Source of the DNA: Caenorhabditis elegans | Lineage: Eukaryota > Nematoda > Chromadorea > Rhabditida > Rhabditidae | DNA: 64,000 bases | Assembly: GCF_000002985.6 (NCBI RefSeq) | Contig: NC_003279.8 | Coordinates: 1,302,001-1,366,000 of the forward strand | Direction: 5' to 3' | Shown here: piece after piece, positions 1 to 33,394 of the stretch | Layout: each line of letters opens with the position of its first letter | Numbering within the stretch: position 1 is the first letter of the stretch | Notes under the pieces: generated by a model | Told to the model about the DNA's origin: nothing | The model's input: only the letters and a program-made list of their open reading frames with translations | Database searches by the model: none | Program-made: the position numbers and the translations under genes

Positions 1-1531
1 TAAAGCCTTAAAAAATCACACAAAATACCCTATTATTTTTTTTTTAAGTGGAAAAAAATAATTCAAAATCCCTCAAAAATCCAACTTTTTTTTGGAAAAT
101 TTGGCAACTTTAACCAAAACTTTTTTTATGATTGTGGCAAAATATGTTTAAATATAATTAGCAAAATGACCCAAAAAATATGTAAAATAATTTTTGAAAA
201 ATAAAAAATAAAAAATAGTTTTAAAAAAAAATTTTTAATTTTTTTTTGGAAAAAAAAAGAAATTGGTTTTTTTTTGTTTTTTGGTTTTTTTGGTATTTTG
301 ACGGAAAATCGATTTTTTGGTTTTTTTGTTTTTTTGGGACCAAAAAATCCAAAAAAAAGTTTACCGTGTCTAGTCTCGACTCGAGACTATTCTGTATTAA
401 AATACATTAAAACATGTATTTTAGCACAGTTCTGACGTCATAATGTATTTTAATACATTTTGCAACATTACTTGAATAAACCCATTAAAAATCACCTTAT
501 AGTTAAGCATAACAAATTTTTTGGTTTTTTTTTGTTGGTTTTTTTTTTTTTTTTTTTTTTTGGGTTTTTTTGTTTTTCAAAAACTTCAATTTTTTGTTTT
601 TTGGTCCAAAATTTTTTTTTGGTCCCAGCCCTGATAACCATGCACTACTCTACAACTTTAAGTTTTTTGAAATTTCCAATTGGCCTCTCCGATGGAACAA
701 TTTAAATAAAATTGTTTTGCACTTTATGCACTTTTACTCCGCTAGCTCAGATCTTGGTTTATTTTAGAGATATCAAGAAATGTTAACTACATAAAAAAAG
801 AAAAAGATATATTAAACATTTTCTTAGTTGGCAATTTTTTGGTTAAGCCAAGTTGAGCCGAGATATAAGTTGTCAAAGTTGAGTGAGATTTTTCCGGTTG
901 ATGCATCATGTTTGATAACTTTTCCAATAGGACTTCTGACTTTTTTTCAATTAATTCTAATTATATTTTCACTCTTTGCTTGACGGATATGGAAATCGAA
1001 ATGGAAATAGAAATTAATTTGATTTTATTAAATTCAAACATTCGTTTTGATAAGCTTAATCATGGGGACAAAAGATGCGCGCGCTTATCATTCATTTTGT
1101 CACCATCGTCCTTTTGTGTGATATCTTCTTCTTTTTTCCCCCATTTTAGACTTTTTCGAAAAATGTTCAAGCTTAAATTGTATCGATTTTATGAGAAAAT
1201 AACATTTTGAATTTAAAAAAAAAGTAGAATTTGATAAAACTCTATATTTATTTTCTGAAATTTAAATTCTCGGTTTTGATCTTTCAATAAACAATAGGTT
1301 CAAAGAAGTTTTAATTTTTCTTAGTTTGAAAATCGATCAAACAGTTCTTCCGGAAAACTATTAAATTCAAAATATTTCAAAATGGCAATATTTTTTAATA
1401 GATTTTAAAGAATCAATAAAGTTAAATTTTTCCGAAAATCGATAATTTAGGAAAACTACTAACTGAAAATCAATAACTTTTAAATTTTTTCCAAACATTG
1501 ACAAACAATTTAGTGAAAAATCTGTAACTTT

Positions 1532-1760
1532 CACGGGGTTCTCATTGAATTTTTCGCGCTCCATTAACAACCTGCCGGACAACGCGTGGGAAAGTGTCGT
1601 GTACTCCACACGGACAAATAAATTTAGTTTCACAACTAAAATCGAGCCGCGACGCGACACGCAACACGCCGTAAATCTACCCCAAATATGGCCGAGCCAA
1701 AATGGCCTAGTTCGGCAAAAACTCTTCCATTTCAATTTGGGAAGCCTGAAACCCGTGTAG
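1532..1760 (-). repeat. CACGG-ended dispersed element, copy a, between direct repeats
   Basis: Minus-strand copy of the family described at 10353-10600. It lies between two imperfect direct copies of the local sequence (about 1403-1532 and 1759-1887), both ending TTTAGTGAAAAATCTGTAACTTT. Confidence 0.75.
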
Positions 1761-2599
1761 AGTTTAAAGAATCAATAATTCGAAAATTCGAAAAGTCAAT
1801 TAGTTAAATTTTTCGGAAAATCGATATTTAACTTCTAAATTTTTTCCAAAAATTGACAAGCAATTTAGTGAAAAATCTGTAACTTTTGAATAAATAAATA
1901 GAGTAGAGTATGTACGTACGTCCAAAATATTCGATAAATCGGATATTTTGAAGTTTCCGGAAATTATCGATTTTTAAAACTAAAAATCAAATAATGGCTA
2001 CGGTTTCTAAAAAAATAAAGATTTTTCCTCCGAAAAAAACCTGTTTTTTTCTAGAATTTTTTCTCCAAAAATAGCAATGATACCCCCGGGGGGTCCCCGG
2101 GAATTGTCGAAAATATCATCTCGTGTGCAAAATGCTTCTTTTTCTTCTTTGCTCTCCCCCCACCAGTCAGTCAATCATTTCTTGTCCGTATCTCCAGCAG
2201 TGTCATCATTTCAAAACATATTACACAAACTTTTTCCCCCTACTATTATTATTATTATTATTATTACTACTATCATGTCATTGCCGCCGAGTTGCCGAAA
2301 AGGCGTCAAGCATTATTTTATGCCTCTTTATTCTTCTACTTCTTTTTCTTCCTCTATCTGTTTTTTTTCCTTTATTTCTTTTTTTTCGGCGCGCGCCACA
2401 GCAAATTTATTGTACTGGTTTTTGAGAGAATGATATGATTGTTACGATACACTCTCTGATGTCTGATGACTTCACACTTTATCATTTGAAGCTTCTGAAA
2501 GAGCGACTCTAAAATCAATTTCTCTTCTTCAAACTTGCGCGTAGGGTTTGGTGTTTTGAAGTCTGATCTACTGAGATTTATAATATTTTATATAAATAA

Positions 2600-3256
2600 T
2601 TTTCCATGGAACTGAGAATTTTGAAAACCCGGAAAACTTTTTTTAACAGTAAAAATTTCAGCGAAAACTACGAATTTTAGGATCCACAGAAATCGAAATT
2701 CCGGGGATTTAAATTCCGGGAATTTGGATTCCGTAGAACCAGGAGATTTCTTGGTGTTTCCTAGAGTTTTCTGTAAATTTTCACAAAAACAACATTACGT
2801 TATGTTATTTACAAAAAATTAGAACTAAAAACTCCGAGTATCTCGATCCACGGAAACCAGAATACCTGGAATTTTAATTCCGCGGATTTGGAAACCAGAG
2901 ACTTTTATACTTTTTACAGTAAAAAGTAGAGTTTATCCCAGCTTTTCACGTTTTTTGCGAAATCAAACAGAAAATACTTTGCAATTTTAGTCCCGGGAAT
3001 TTATATTCCGTAGATTTGAAACCCCGAGATTTTGTTATTTTCTATTGTGAAATTAAAACACACAAAATTTACAATACCACGTGGTGCCAGAGTGTCCCAT
3101 TTCGGTTTGATCTACCTAGATCTACAAAAAATGCGGGAATTTATCAACTGATTTTGCATAGTTAAAGACGTGCTGAGTGACGTCACATTTTTTTGAGCAA
3201 AAAATTCCCGCATTTTTTGTAGATCAAACCAAAAATGGGACAGCCTGTGACTACGT
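2600..3256 (+). repeat. Composite repeat, copy A
   Basis: A roughly 600-bp block made of phrases such as CCCGGGAATTTATATTCCG, GATTTGAAACCC and AAAAGTAGAGTTTATCCCAGC, ending in a CACGTG element. The same block recurs inverted at 4199-4790 (dapk-1 intron 1) and direct at 8110-8810 (dapk-1 intron 4). The shared order across all three copies indicates one composite dispersed unit. Confidence 0.65.
3079..3256 (+). repeat. CACGTG-ended dispersed element, copy 1
   Basis: A copy of a roughly 180-bp MITE-like family. It starts near CCACGTGGTGCCAGAGTG, carries GGTTTGATCTAC and AAAAAATGCGGGAA segments, a TGACGTCA dyad, and the inverted segment GCATTTTTTGTAGATCAAACC, and ends near CTACGTG. It forms the right end of the composite unit 2600-3256. 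I found no coding capacity. Confidence 0.75.
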
Positions 3257-3574
3257 GATTTTGCCCTTATGGTTCAACACCCTGCAGATCTCAATGCCTT
3301 TTATTGATCAAAACTTTAATATTATATTTATTCTTTATGTATTTTCTTTTCCACTCTTCTAAATCTCCACACCATTAACATTCTCTCTCAGCTGATCCAA
3401 TTCCCTCTTCTTCTTCCATCAACTAGACTCATTTCCTCCCGCATTCCTCCACATGTCTGTCTTTTCTTTTGCATTCATTTTTCGTCATTTTCACCTTACA
3501 TTTTATAATTTTTTGCTTTGAAAACTTTAAAAACGATATTTAAAACAAGATAGGCTTTCAGTAAATGCGTCAAA

Positions 3575-26151
<22,577 letters not shown>

Positions 26152-27290
26152 ATGTTTTTTTTTTGAATTTTTTTCCTGCTCCCGAGTCTTATACTTTTGT
26201 GATTTTGTGTGTTCTAAGCCAAAACGGGTTGATTTCTTACCACTTTTCGACATTTATTCCCCCTTTTTTTGAAATTATTATGCGTTCGTATAGATGGTGC
26301 TTTATCAATTTTCCGAAGAAAAACCGAAAAATCGATATTTAAATTTTTTTTAAATTTTCTTTCATCGATTTTCCTGCAAAATAGCTAAAAATCGATAATC
26401 AAATTGATGTTTTCAGAAAATCGATAATTTTTCGATTATTGGTTTTTACGATTTTCCCCTAAAAAAACGATAAAATAGTACTTTTCACCGCGAACGTATA
26501 ATAAGAAATTCCCAGTTGATTACCGGTCCGTGTCACTAAAAACTGAACGAAATAAGCATAATCCTCCATTTGCCGATCGATAATTTTTTCTGTATATTTA
26601 TGAATTAGGATTAGCTTTTTTTTTGTTTCTGAAATAAATAAATTACAAAAAAAAGCAGCAAAAACTACTAGGCAAAAACTATTAAAAAGTGGCAAAAATG
26701 AGCAATTTATGGCAAAAATTCACAATGTTGAAACTCCTCTAAAATGGTTAATTTTGAAGTTAGAGGACTCAAAATTGATCTCCGAACCCTAAAAAGTTGC
26801 CCTTTGTCAATTTCTAATGGTTTTGTACGTTTACAGGAAAACTTTTTTTTTGCTTAAAAAAAGGACAATCATTAGATGGCTGAAAAAACATATTGGGCAA
26901 AAATAAAAAGTTGTCTAATTTTGTTGAAAACGGGTAATTCGTGTATGCTGAATTCAGAAAATTTAGGTTTAACCCGTCAAAAACTATTGAAAAGTGGCAA
27001 AAATGGGCAATTTATGGTAAGAGGTGCCACCCACAAAATGGGTATACTTTTTACTATTAGTTGGAAAAAGTTGGTAAATTTTCGAAAAAGTTAAAATAAA
27101 AAATATGTATAAAAAATGCACAATTTTTGCACATTTATTGCACATTCATTGCACATTTTTGGCACATTTTTTGCACATTTTTTGCACAATTTTTCTCGTA
27201 AAAATTTCAAAAAAAAGGACAAATTATTTAATCGAATTTCAATAAAAGTCTCCGAATTAAAAATAAAATAAAAATTCAACTTACGACACA
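26152..27290. other. dapk-1 3' flank
   Basis: Probable 3'UTR followed by repeats. AATAAATAAA at about 26630-26640 is the first good polyadenylation-type signal, so the UTR may be about 0.5 kb. 26680-27050 is the inverted partner of 23340-23830. 27118-27200 has a GCACATTTATTGCACATT-type short tandem. Confidence 0.5.
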
Positions 27291-27433
27291 AACGAACTCC
27301 GCGAGATAATAAGGATGATCTTTGCATTTTGGTGGAGCATTGACGGAAGTCACCGGCTTGCTCGCGTCTGCTTTCATCATCTCAATAGCCTTGATCAGCT
27401 CAAAATTTTTCTGCAGATTCTTCACATCGCCAC
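27291..27433 (-). pseudogene. Orphan exon fragment: RING-B-box linker and B-box start
   Basis: On the minus strand the frame reads GDVKNLQKNFELIKAIEMM, the linker that usually follows a RING finger in RING/B-box proteins, then a cysteine/histidine stretch CKDHPYYLAEFVC (C-x2-H-x8-C, the first half of a B-box). It ends at a good GTAAGT donor. No RING lies upstream and no following exon downstream; the upstream edge is replaced by an ATACA-repeat LINE tail. I therefore read it as a gene relic. Confidence 0.6.
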
Positions 27434-27900
27434 CTTTATTGTATTGTATTGTATTGTATTTATTACGATTGAAATCGTGATCAAAAATAAATAGTGAATA
27501 GACATGAATAAGTTAAGGCCCAAACATCATAGAGAGATTGATAATAATCACAAAAATTGATAATAAACATACAGAAAATGAATTATCATCTGAAAAGTTG
27601 ATTAGTTGGTACATGAATGTGCGGGTGTCAGGGAGATGAATAATGGGTAACATGAAAGTAGTGGACATAAAAGTATTAAACATGCATAGGACATGAGGTG
27701 CCAAAATAAGATTCAATGCGCTAATTTTTTATAGAACTTAATACTCTATTTGTGAAAAAGTGCCTTCGTAGTTTGGTTTTGCATTTCCCCCAGATGAACT
27801 TTAACTTTAGTTATTCCTCGACAGGTTTGGACAATAAAATATACAATGTATGGGTGTCAAAGAATCAAACAATTAGAGCTGTGCTCATCAAAACTAAAAG
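27434..27900 (-). mobile_element. 3' fragment of a non-LTR retrotransposon (LINE), 5'-truncated
   Basis: On the minus strand the fragment ends in tandem AATACAATACAATACAATA, a short-repeat tail typical of some worm LINEs. About 330 bp upstream a frame reads KCKTKLRRHFFTNRVLS, which resembles the C-terminal end of LINE reverse transcriptase proteins. Stops interrupt it. The 5' limit is uncertain. It sits next to the B-box exon fragment. Confidence 0.5.
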
Positions 27901-27919
27901 ATGATGCAGGAACATATTT

Positions 27920-28499
27920 TTATTCACAGTCAAATAAATACGTTTTTATATTAGAAGGCGATGGAATGTCTATTGGTTGAATGTTGATAATAACGTCCTT
28001 GAACTCCGACGGCACAACTTCTGAAACAGATTTCAAGAGAAGTACAGAAATTTGAAACTGTTTTTTTAGACCCAAAATTGTCCAAAACTACCGTTAAAAA
28101 TTCTGGTTTTAGCTGAAAATTAGCTTTTTTCCAAAACTTTGAGAAATTTTCAACACGCCTTATCACAAAAATCGGTAGTTTAGGGCAATTTTGGGTCTAA
28201 AAAAGCAAATTCATATATATCCTAAAAAATGAATCTATTAGATATTACCTGAACTCAACGGGATTTCAGACTTTTTCAACAAACAAAGCCGTAGCTTTCG
28301 AAAAATACAAGTCTAAATTGTTCATTTTCATAAGCACATTTTGAACGTCTTTTGTGAGTTTGGCACGAGATTCTAGCAATGGCTTCAGGAGTTTAGAGTT
28401 TGTCTCAGAGACAGAGTTTTTTACAGTTTTTAGCTTTGCAAGAGCATCGGCTTCTCGTTTATCGACTAGTTTTCGTAGAGTTGAGTAGTACGTGGTTAT
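27920..28499 (-). pseudogene. Coiled-coil fragment of a B-box (TRIM-like) gene, apparent frameshift
   Basis: Two minus-strand exon-like blocks: 28499-28249 (after TTTTCAG) and 28020-27920 (after TGTTTCAG, ending TAA inside AATAAA). The first encodes a Lys/Leu/Glu-rich helix (STLRKLVDKREADALAKLK...) like the coiled coil after B-boxes. It then meets TGA, but the same bases in the -1 frame read EKSEIPLSS to a CAG|GTAATA donor and continue in phase into EVVPSEFKDV of the second block. One extra A in the GAAAAAG run explains the break. The B-box piece lies downstream, the wrong order for one intact gene. Confidence 0.5.
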
Positions 28500-30752
28500 C
28501 TGAAAATATTCGGTTTTGTGAAAAGTGGAGTACCGAAATTTTAGTATTAGTTTTTTCAGACCCAAAATTGCTCAAAACCAACCGAATTTCGTAATGAGAC
28601 GTTTTGAAAATTTTTCAAAGAACAAAAAATTTGCGATTTTTTGAGGTAGGACACTTTTTTTGCTACTTGAATATAACCAATGTAAAATAATTTCCAAACA
28701 TTTTAATGGTGATAGTATCTTGGAAAAAAACATTTTTGGGGTTTATGAGATGACTATTGTGTAGCTATAGAAACGGTGATATATTGACTTGAATTTTTAC
28801 AGGTATGAAAACTAAATGAATATCCCAATAAATAATTGGTTATAGTACAAGTAACAATTTTTGAAGACGTTTCATTTTTGAAAATAAGACGATTCACGTC
28901 TCTTAAATTTGAGAAAAAATTATTTTTGTGTTTTTTTTTTTGCGAGATTTTCACGGGATTAAAAACTGAATGAATACAATAAAATAAGTAGTTTTTTCAA
29001 CAGTCATTGGTTATTTCCGTGAAACAGTCATTGGTTATTTCCTTTTATATTATTCTTGATACAAATGTTGTCTTTTATTTATTGTTTGAGGAAAAGTCGT
29101 ATCGTGTCTCATTGATGTGAGACACGAGACGACTTTTCCTCGTGTGAATGAGAAATGAGTTGCTAAATTTGGTCCAAATTGTAAAATCTCAAATTGTAAA
29201 TCTAGGTGAGAAAAGCCACACACCCCGAGGAGCTAGGCTTCCCTCGTCCTCTCTGGATCAGTCGGTAACTGCTTGGACTGGGGAGTGGGAGTGGGAGTGG
29301 GAGGGGGAGGGATGAGTTCAATTCTCCCAAAATTCCAAAATTTTTTTTTGCAAAAAAGTGCAGTCATATGTATGTAAAAAAATGAATTGAAGACAAAAAC
29401 CCCTGTAGCGCGACCAAAAACGAATTTCTTGACCCAGAAACTTACCCATAATACTAAAAAAAAATTAGCAATCCATTTTCATAGAAATTCTCCCAAAATT
29501 CCAAATTTTTTTTTTTGCAAAAAAGTGCAGTCATATATGTATGTAAAAAAATGAATTGAAGACAAAAACCCCTGTAGCGCGACCAAAAACGAATTTCTTG
29601 ACCCAGAAACTTACCCATAATACTAAAAAAAAATTAGCAATCCATTTTCATAGAAATTCTCCCAAAATTCCAAAATTTCTATTTTTGTTTTTTTGTGCCT
29701 GTTGAAATTGGAATTGAAGGCGAAAACCCCTGTACCGCGACCAAAAACGAATTTCTTGACCCAGAAACTTACCCATAATACTAAAAAAAAATTAGCAATC
29801 CATTTTCATAGAAATTCTCCCAAAATTCCAAATTTTTTTTTTTGCAAAAAAGTGCAGTCATATATGTATGTAAAAAAATGAATTGAAGACAAAAACCCCT
29901 GTAGCGCGACCAAAAACGAATTTCTTGACCCAGAAACTTACCCATAATACTAAAAAAAAATTAGCAATCCATTTTCATAGAAATTCTCCCAAAATTCCAA
30001 AATTTTTATTTTTGTTTTTTTGTGCCTGTATATACCTGTTGAAATTGGAATTCAAGACAAAAACCCCTGTAGCGCGACCAAAAACGAATTTCTTGACCCA
30101 GAAACGTACCCATAATACTAAAAAAAATTAACTCAAAAAATATTAAAAATTTGCCCTTTTTCAGAATATAGTGGTTTTGTGCTATTTCAGAAAAAAAATT
30201 TTTGCCCAATTTTAGATAGCTGAAAAAAATTTTGGAAAACGGGTATTTCATATACGCTGAATTCAGAAAAACTAGGTTTACCTGGAAAATACTCTTTTTT
30301 TACCACATTTTCCAATTCCGATTTTTACTACGTTCCATATCTTTTACTACGGTAGCTTGTTTTACTACAATGGCTGGTTGGATTTATTACTACGTTTTGT
30401 ATTTTTTTACTACAAATAACGATTTTTTTACTACCTATTGGAAAAAAGAGTATCAAAAGTTGGAATTTGAAAGTTACCTTGTAGCAGATTTCAGGTATAA
30501 CAACAACAAAAATTTTACAAAAATTTTATGTGTTGGGGACGGACGTAAGAGGTGCCACCCACAAAATGGTTAAACTTTTTAGCTGGAAAAAGTTGGTAAA
30601 TTTTCAAAAAAGTTAAAATAAAAATATATATAAAATATTTCTCACGTTATTTTTTGTTCGAAATTCGAAAATTTCAATCGACCAAATGTATTAATTTATT
30701 TCTCAATTTTCAAAAGTTAAAACAAAGTGTCATTCTTTCAATCGGTAACATA
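28500..30752. other. Intergenic region with foldbacks and tandem repeats
   Basis: No intact gene. It contains a tight hairpin at 29087-29141, a tRNA-like promoter-box pair near 29250-29330, a tandem array at 29322-30131, a further copy of the 23.4/26.7-kb repeat at about 30130-30620, and TTTTTACTACG short repeats at 30300-30440. The last 100 bp precede the MGNILCC gene. Confidence 0.55.
29322..30131. repeat. Tandem array, about 5 units of 145-175 bp
   Basis: The unit runs AATTCTCCCAAAATTCCAAA, a T-rich run, then (in some units) GCAGTCATATATGTATG, then GACAAAAACCCCTGTAGCGC, AACGAATTTCTTGACCCAG and TTAGCAATCCATTTTCATAG. Two unit types alternate: one with the CAGTCATAT linker and one with GTGCCTG and GTTGAAATTGG. 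Open frames across it (LTQKLTHNTKKK) exist only because the unit lacks stops in one phase. Confidence 0.85.
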
Positions 30753-32029
30753 ATGGGAAACATCCTCTGTTGTAAGTTTTGAGCGCCTACCTCATACCTG
30801 CCTACCTAGGCAGGTATTTAGGCTAAGGCTGCTTCAAATGCAGGTAGGCAGGCGTAGGTTTCCTTGACTGTAGTTAGGCGAACGTTCGACGCCTATAAGG
30901 CAGCTTGGCAGGCGTAGGTAGGCTTGAAGGCGTATAGGCAGGCATTTGTTGCCTAAGGCAGCTTGCCAGATTTTCGTATCTATTTGAAACCCTAATTTGC
31001 AGGCAAAAAGAATGAAAATGAGGAAAGTATGCTGACAACGGCGGAGAAGCGTCCGCCGAAGAAAAAGGTCCGGCACTCGAGAAAAAAGCAGTTGGTACTT
31101 GATAAAGATCGAAAAATCATTCAGAAGGAGAAGGAGTTGTATCAGGCAAGTGCGCTCCATTGATAAGCAACGCGTGTACTCCACTTGGAAAAATTGGAAA
31201 ATTGCGAAATATCGATTTTTCAAAACCATTTTCCACGGGGAGTACACAGTTAGACAACAGGTTTTAGGTGATCTACGATCCGGAAGGAATTAGTGTTCAC
31301 GATTTGGCTCTCCTGGGACAGAAGAACGTGGCGGATGGGCTGGTGAAGCCGGATTTGGTGAGGAGTTGGGATTCTAGGCCACGAGTGACGTTATAACTTA
31401 GCTTGTCTTAGCTGTGGGAGCACGGATTTCTGGCTTCTCTCATGAATTGAAATGGAAGAGTTTTTGCCGAACTAGGCCATTTTGGCTCGGCCATATCTTG
31501 GGTAGATTTACTGCGCGTTGCGTGTCGCGTCGCGGCTCGATTTTAGTTGTAAAACTAAATGTATTTGTCCGTGTGGAGTACACAACTTTCCCACGCGTTG
31601 TCCGTCAGGCAATTGTCAATGGAGCGCGAAAAATTCAATGAGGAAGGCCAGAACCCAGTGTAGGAGTTTCTAGACTAAGGGTGACGTCATCAATGTCTCC
31701 AGACCACTGATGACGTCATAACTTGGCGAGTGGGAGTTTGGCGATGTCACTAGAGTAATTCCGGCCTTAATTTCAGAAGCCGAAAAAAATGGGCCGAGTA
31801 ACACTGATGCCCGACATCCAGCCGCACCTCACACTGAAAGCCGGCACGACGACGATCTCATCACAAAAGCCAAGCCCCGCCTCCAAATCGACTGATGATT
31901 TTGAAATTTCCGAAGTTGAGGATTATGTCGATGATTTGTACCTGCAGCTGAGTAAGTTTTGCAAAACAAAAAATTCAATATTTATCGATTTTTCTGATTT
32001 CTTCAGTGGATCCCGATCGAGACCTATAG
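30753..32029 (+). CDS. Predicted acylated small protein (MGNILCC), 149 aa, unknown family
   Basis: Five exons join in frame: 30753-30771, 31003-31145, 31268-31357, 31777-31951, 32007-32029 (TAG). The tiny first exon gives MGNILC and the split codon gives a second Cys. Gly2 fits N-myristoylation and Cys6/Cys7 fit palmitoylation, followed by a very basic stretch (about residues 24-47), so a membrane-attached protein is likely. The middle contains VIYDPEGISVHDLALLGQ; the C-terminus is acidic and ends LMDPDRDL. Intron 2 must use a GC donor (CAG|GCAAGT); the GT three bases on gives a quick stop. An AATAAA lies at about 32060. I do not recognise the family. Intron 1 holds TAGGCAGG repeats and intron 3 a CACGG element. 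Confidence 0.7.
30788..30962 (+). repeat. TAGGCAGGC-type degenerate tandem in intron 1
   Basis: Repeats of GTAGGCAGGCGTAGG, CTTAGGCA and TATAGGCAGGCA with inverted pieces (CCTACCTAGGCAGG). The TAGGC phrase recalls the TTAGGC telomere unit, but the spacing is irregular. Confidence 0.55.
31421..31660 (+). repeat. CACGG-ended dispersed element, copy c
   Basis: A complete copy in intron 3 of the MGNILCC gene, from CACGGATTTCTGGCTTCTC to AGAACCCAGTG. Confidence 0.8.
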
Positions 32030-32294
32030 ACCCGCCTAACTTTTTGAATGAAGTTTCGAATAAAGTTTATTGATAAAATAATTGTGTACTTTGTGTGGAC
32101 AAGCAATGACCTTAAAAAAATTGCTATTGTTGGGGACTAGTTTTTGAACTGGTGGCCTAGAAAACTCAGAAGTTTGGTCACATTTATGAAGAGGTTTCGG
32201 TGGAGGGCCACTATTGGACAAAAAACGCTAGGGACTAGTTTTCCACCAGGCCGCCTAGGAATTCCAAAAGTTAAGCCACTCTTAAGACTAACTT

Positions 32295-33245
32295 CGGGGT
32301 ACTGTAGAAGTACTGTAGTTTTAGAAAAATTGACTTTTCGTCTTTTGAATGGATATTGGTTTGGGGTTATTGGAGGGATATGGTCGGGGTACTGTAGTAG
32401 TACTGTAGGGGTACTGTAGGATTACTGTAGTTTCAGAAAAATGTACTTTTTGTTTTTTTGAAGGGATATTGGTATTGGGTTAGTGGAGGGAGATGGTCGG
32501 GGTACTGTAGTAGTACTGTAGTTTCAGAAAAATGTTTTTCGGCTTTTGAAGGGGTATTGGTTTGGGGTTAGTGGAGGTATATGGTCGGGGTACTGTAGGG
32601 GTACTGTAGGATTACTGTAGTTTTAGAAAAAATGTACTTTTTGTCTTTTGAAGGGATATTGGTATTGGGTTAGTGGAGGGATATGGTCGGGGTACTGTAG
32701 GGGTACTGTAGGGGTACTGTAGGGGTACTGTAGGATTACTGTAGTTTCAGAAAAATGTACTTTTTGTCATTTGAAGGGATATTGGTATTGGGTTAGTGGA
32801 GGGAGATGGTCGGGGTACTGTAGTAGTACTGTAGGGGTACTGTAGGATTACTGTAGTTTCAGAAAAATTTACTTTTCGTCTTTTGAAGGGATATTGGTAT
32901 TGGGTTAGTGGAGGGATATGTTCGGAGTACTGTAGGATTACTGTAGTTTTAGAAAAATTTACTTTTCGTCTTTTGAAGGGATATTGGTTTGGGGTTATTG
33001 GAGGGATATGGTCGGGGTACTGTAGTAGTACTGTAGGGGTACTGTAGTATTACTGTAGTTTCAGAAAAATGTACTTTTTGTCTTTTGAAAAGATATTGGT
33101 ATTGGGTTAGTGGAGGGAGATGGTCGGGGTACTGTAGTAGTACTGTAGGATTACTGTAGTTTTAGAAAAATTTACTTTTCGTCTTTTGAAGGGATATTGG
33201 TTTGGGGATATTGGAGGGATATGGTCGGCGTACTGTAGTAGTACT
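32295..33245 (+). repeat. GTACTGTAG minisatellite, about 7 units
   Basis: Units of roughly 110-160 bp: GGTCGGGGTACTGTAG with 1-5 internal GGGTACTGTA repeats, ATTACTGTAGTTTCAGAAAAA, TTTACTTTTCGTCTTTTGAAG, GGATATTGGTATTGGGTTAG and TGGAGGGATAT. Length differences come mainly from the number of GTACTGTAG blocks. It separates the MGNILCC gene from the first Ctr gene. No coding. Confidence 0.9.
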
Positions 33246-33394
33246 TTTTCTGTTTTTTTTCCTGTGACGTCACTTTTCTTTGAGCGGAGTGTCGTTGTGT
33301 GTTATCAGGGTACCGTTATCACTATTAATATCAGTTGGACGGTCATTGCACCTATTTTTGTCGCCTGACTATACTTATTTTTTATGAGCAGAAA

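Larger units (their letters stand above)
1..3574. other. Repeat-rich region upstream of dapk-1, no gene seen
   Basis: I see no supported coding gene here. Positions 1-700 are A/T homopolymer-rich low complexity, with a long T run near 540-560. A short dyad around AGTCTCGACTCGAGACT lies near 371-388. At 1,532-1,760 is a dispersed CACGG-ended repeat. At 2,080-2,430 the DNA is pyrimidine-rich with a (TAT)n microsatellite near 2,243-2,270. At 2,600-3,256 is a composite repeat ending in a CACGTGGTG element. The 300 bases before the dapk-1 ATG are CT-rich and are the best candidate for its proximal promoter and 5'UTR; I see no clear TATA box. Confidence 0.6.

Noticed and set aside
460..767. Phe-rich plus-strand frames
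   Set aside because: Translation of T-runs, with no coding character.
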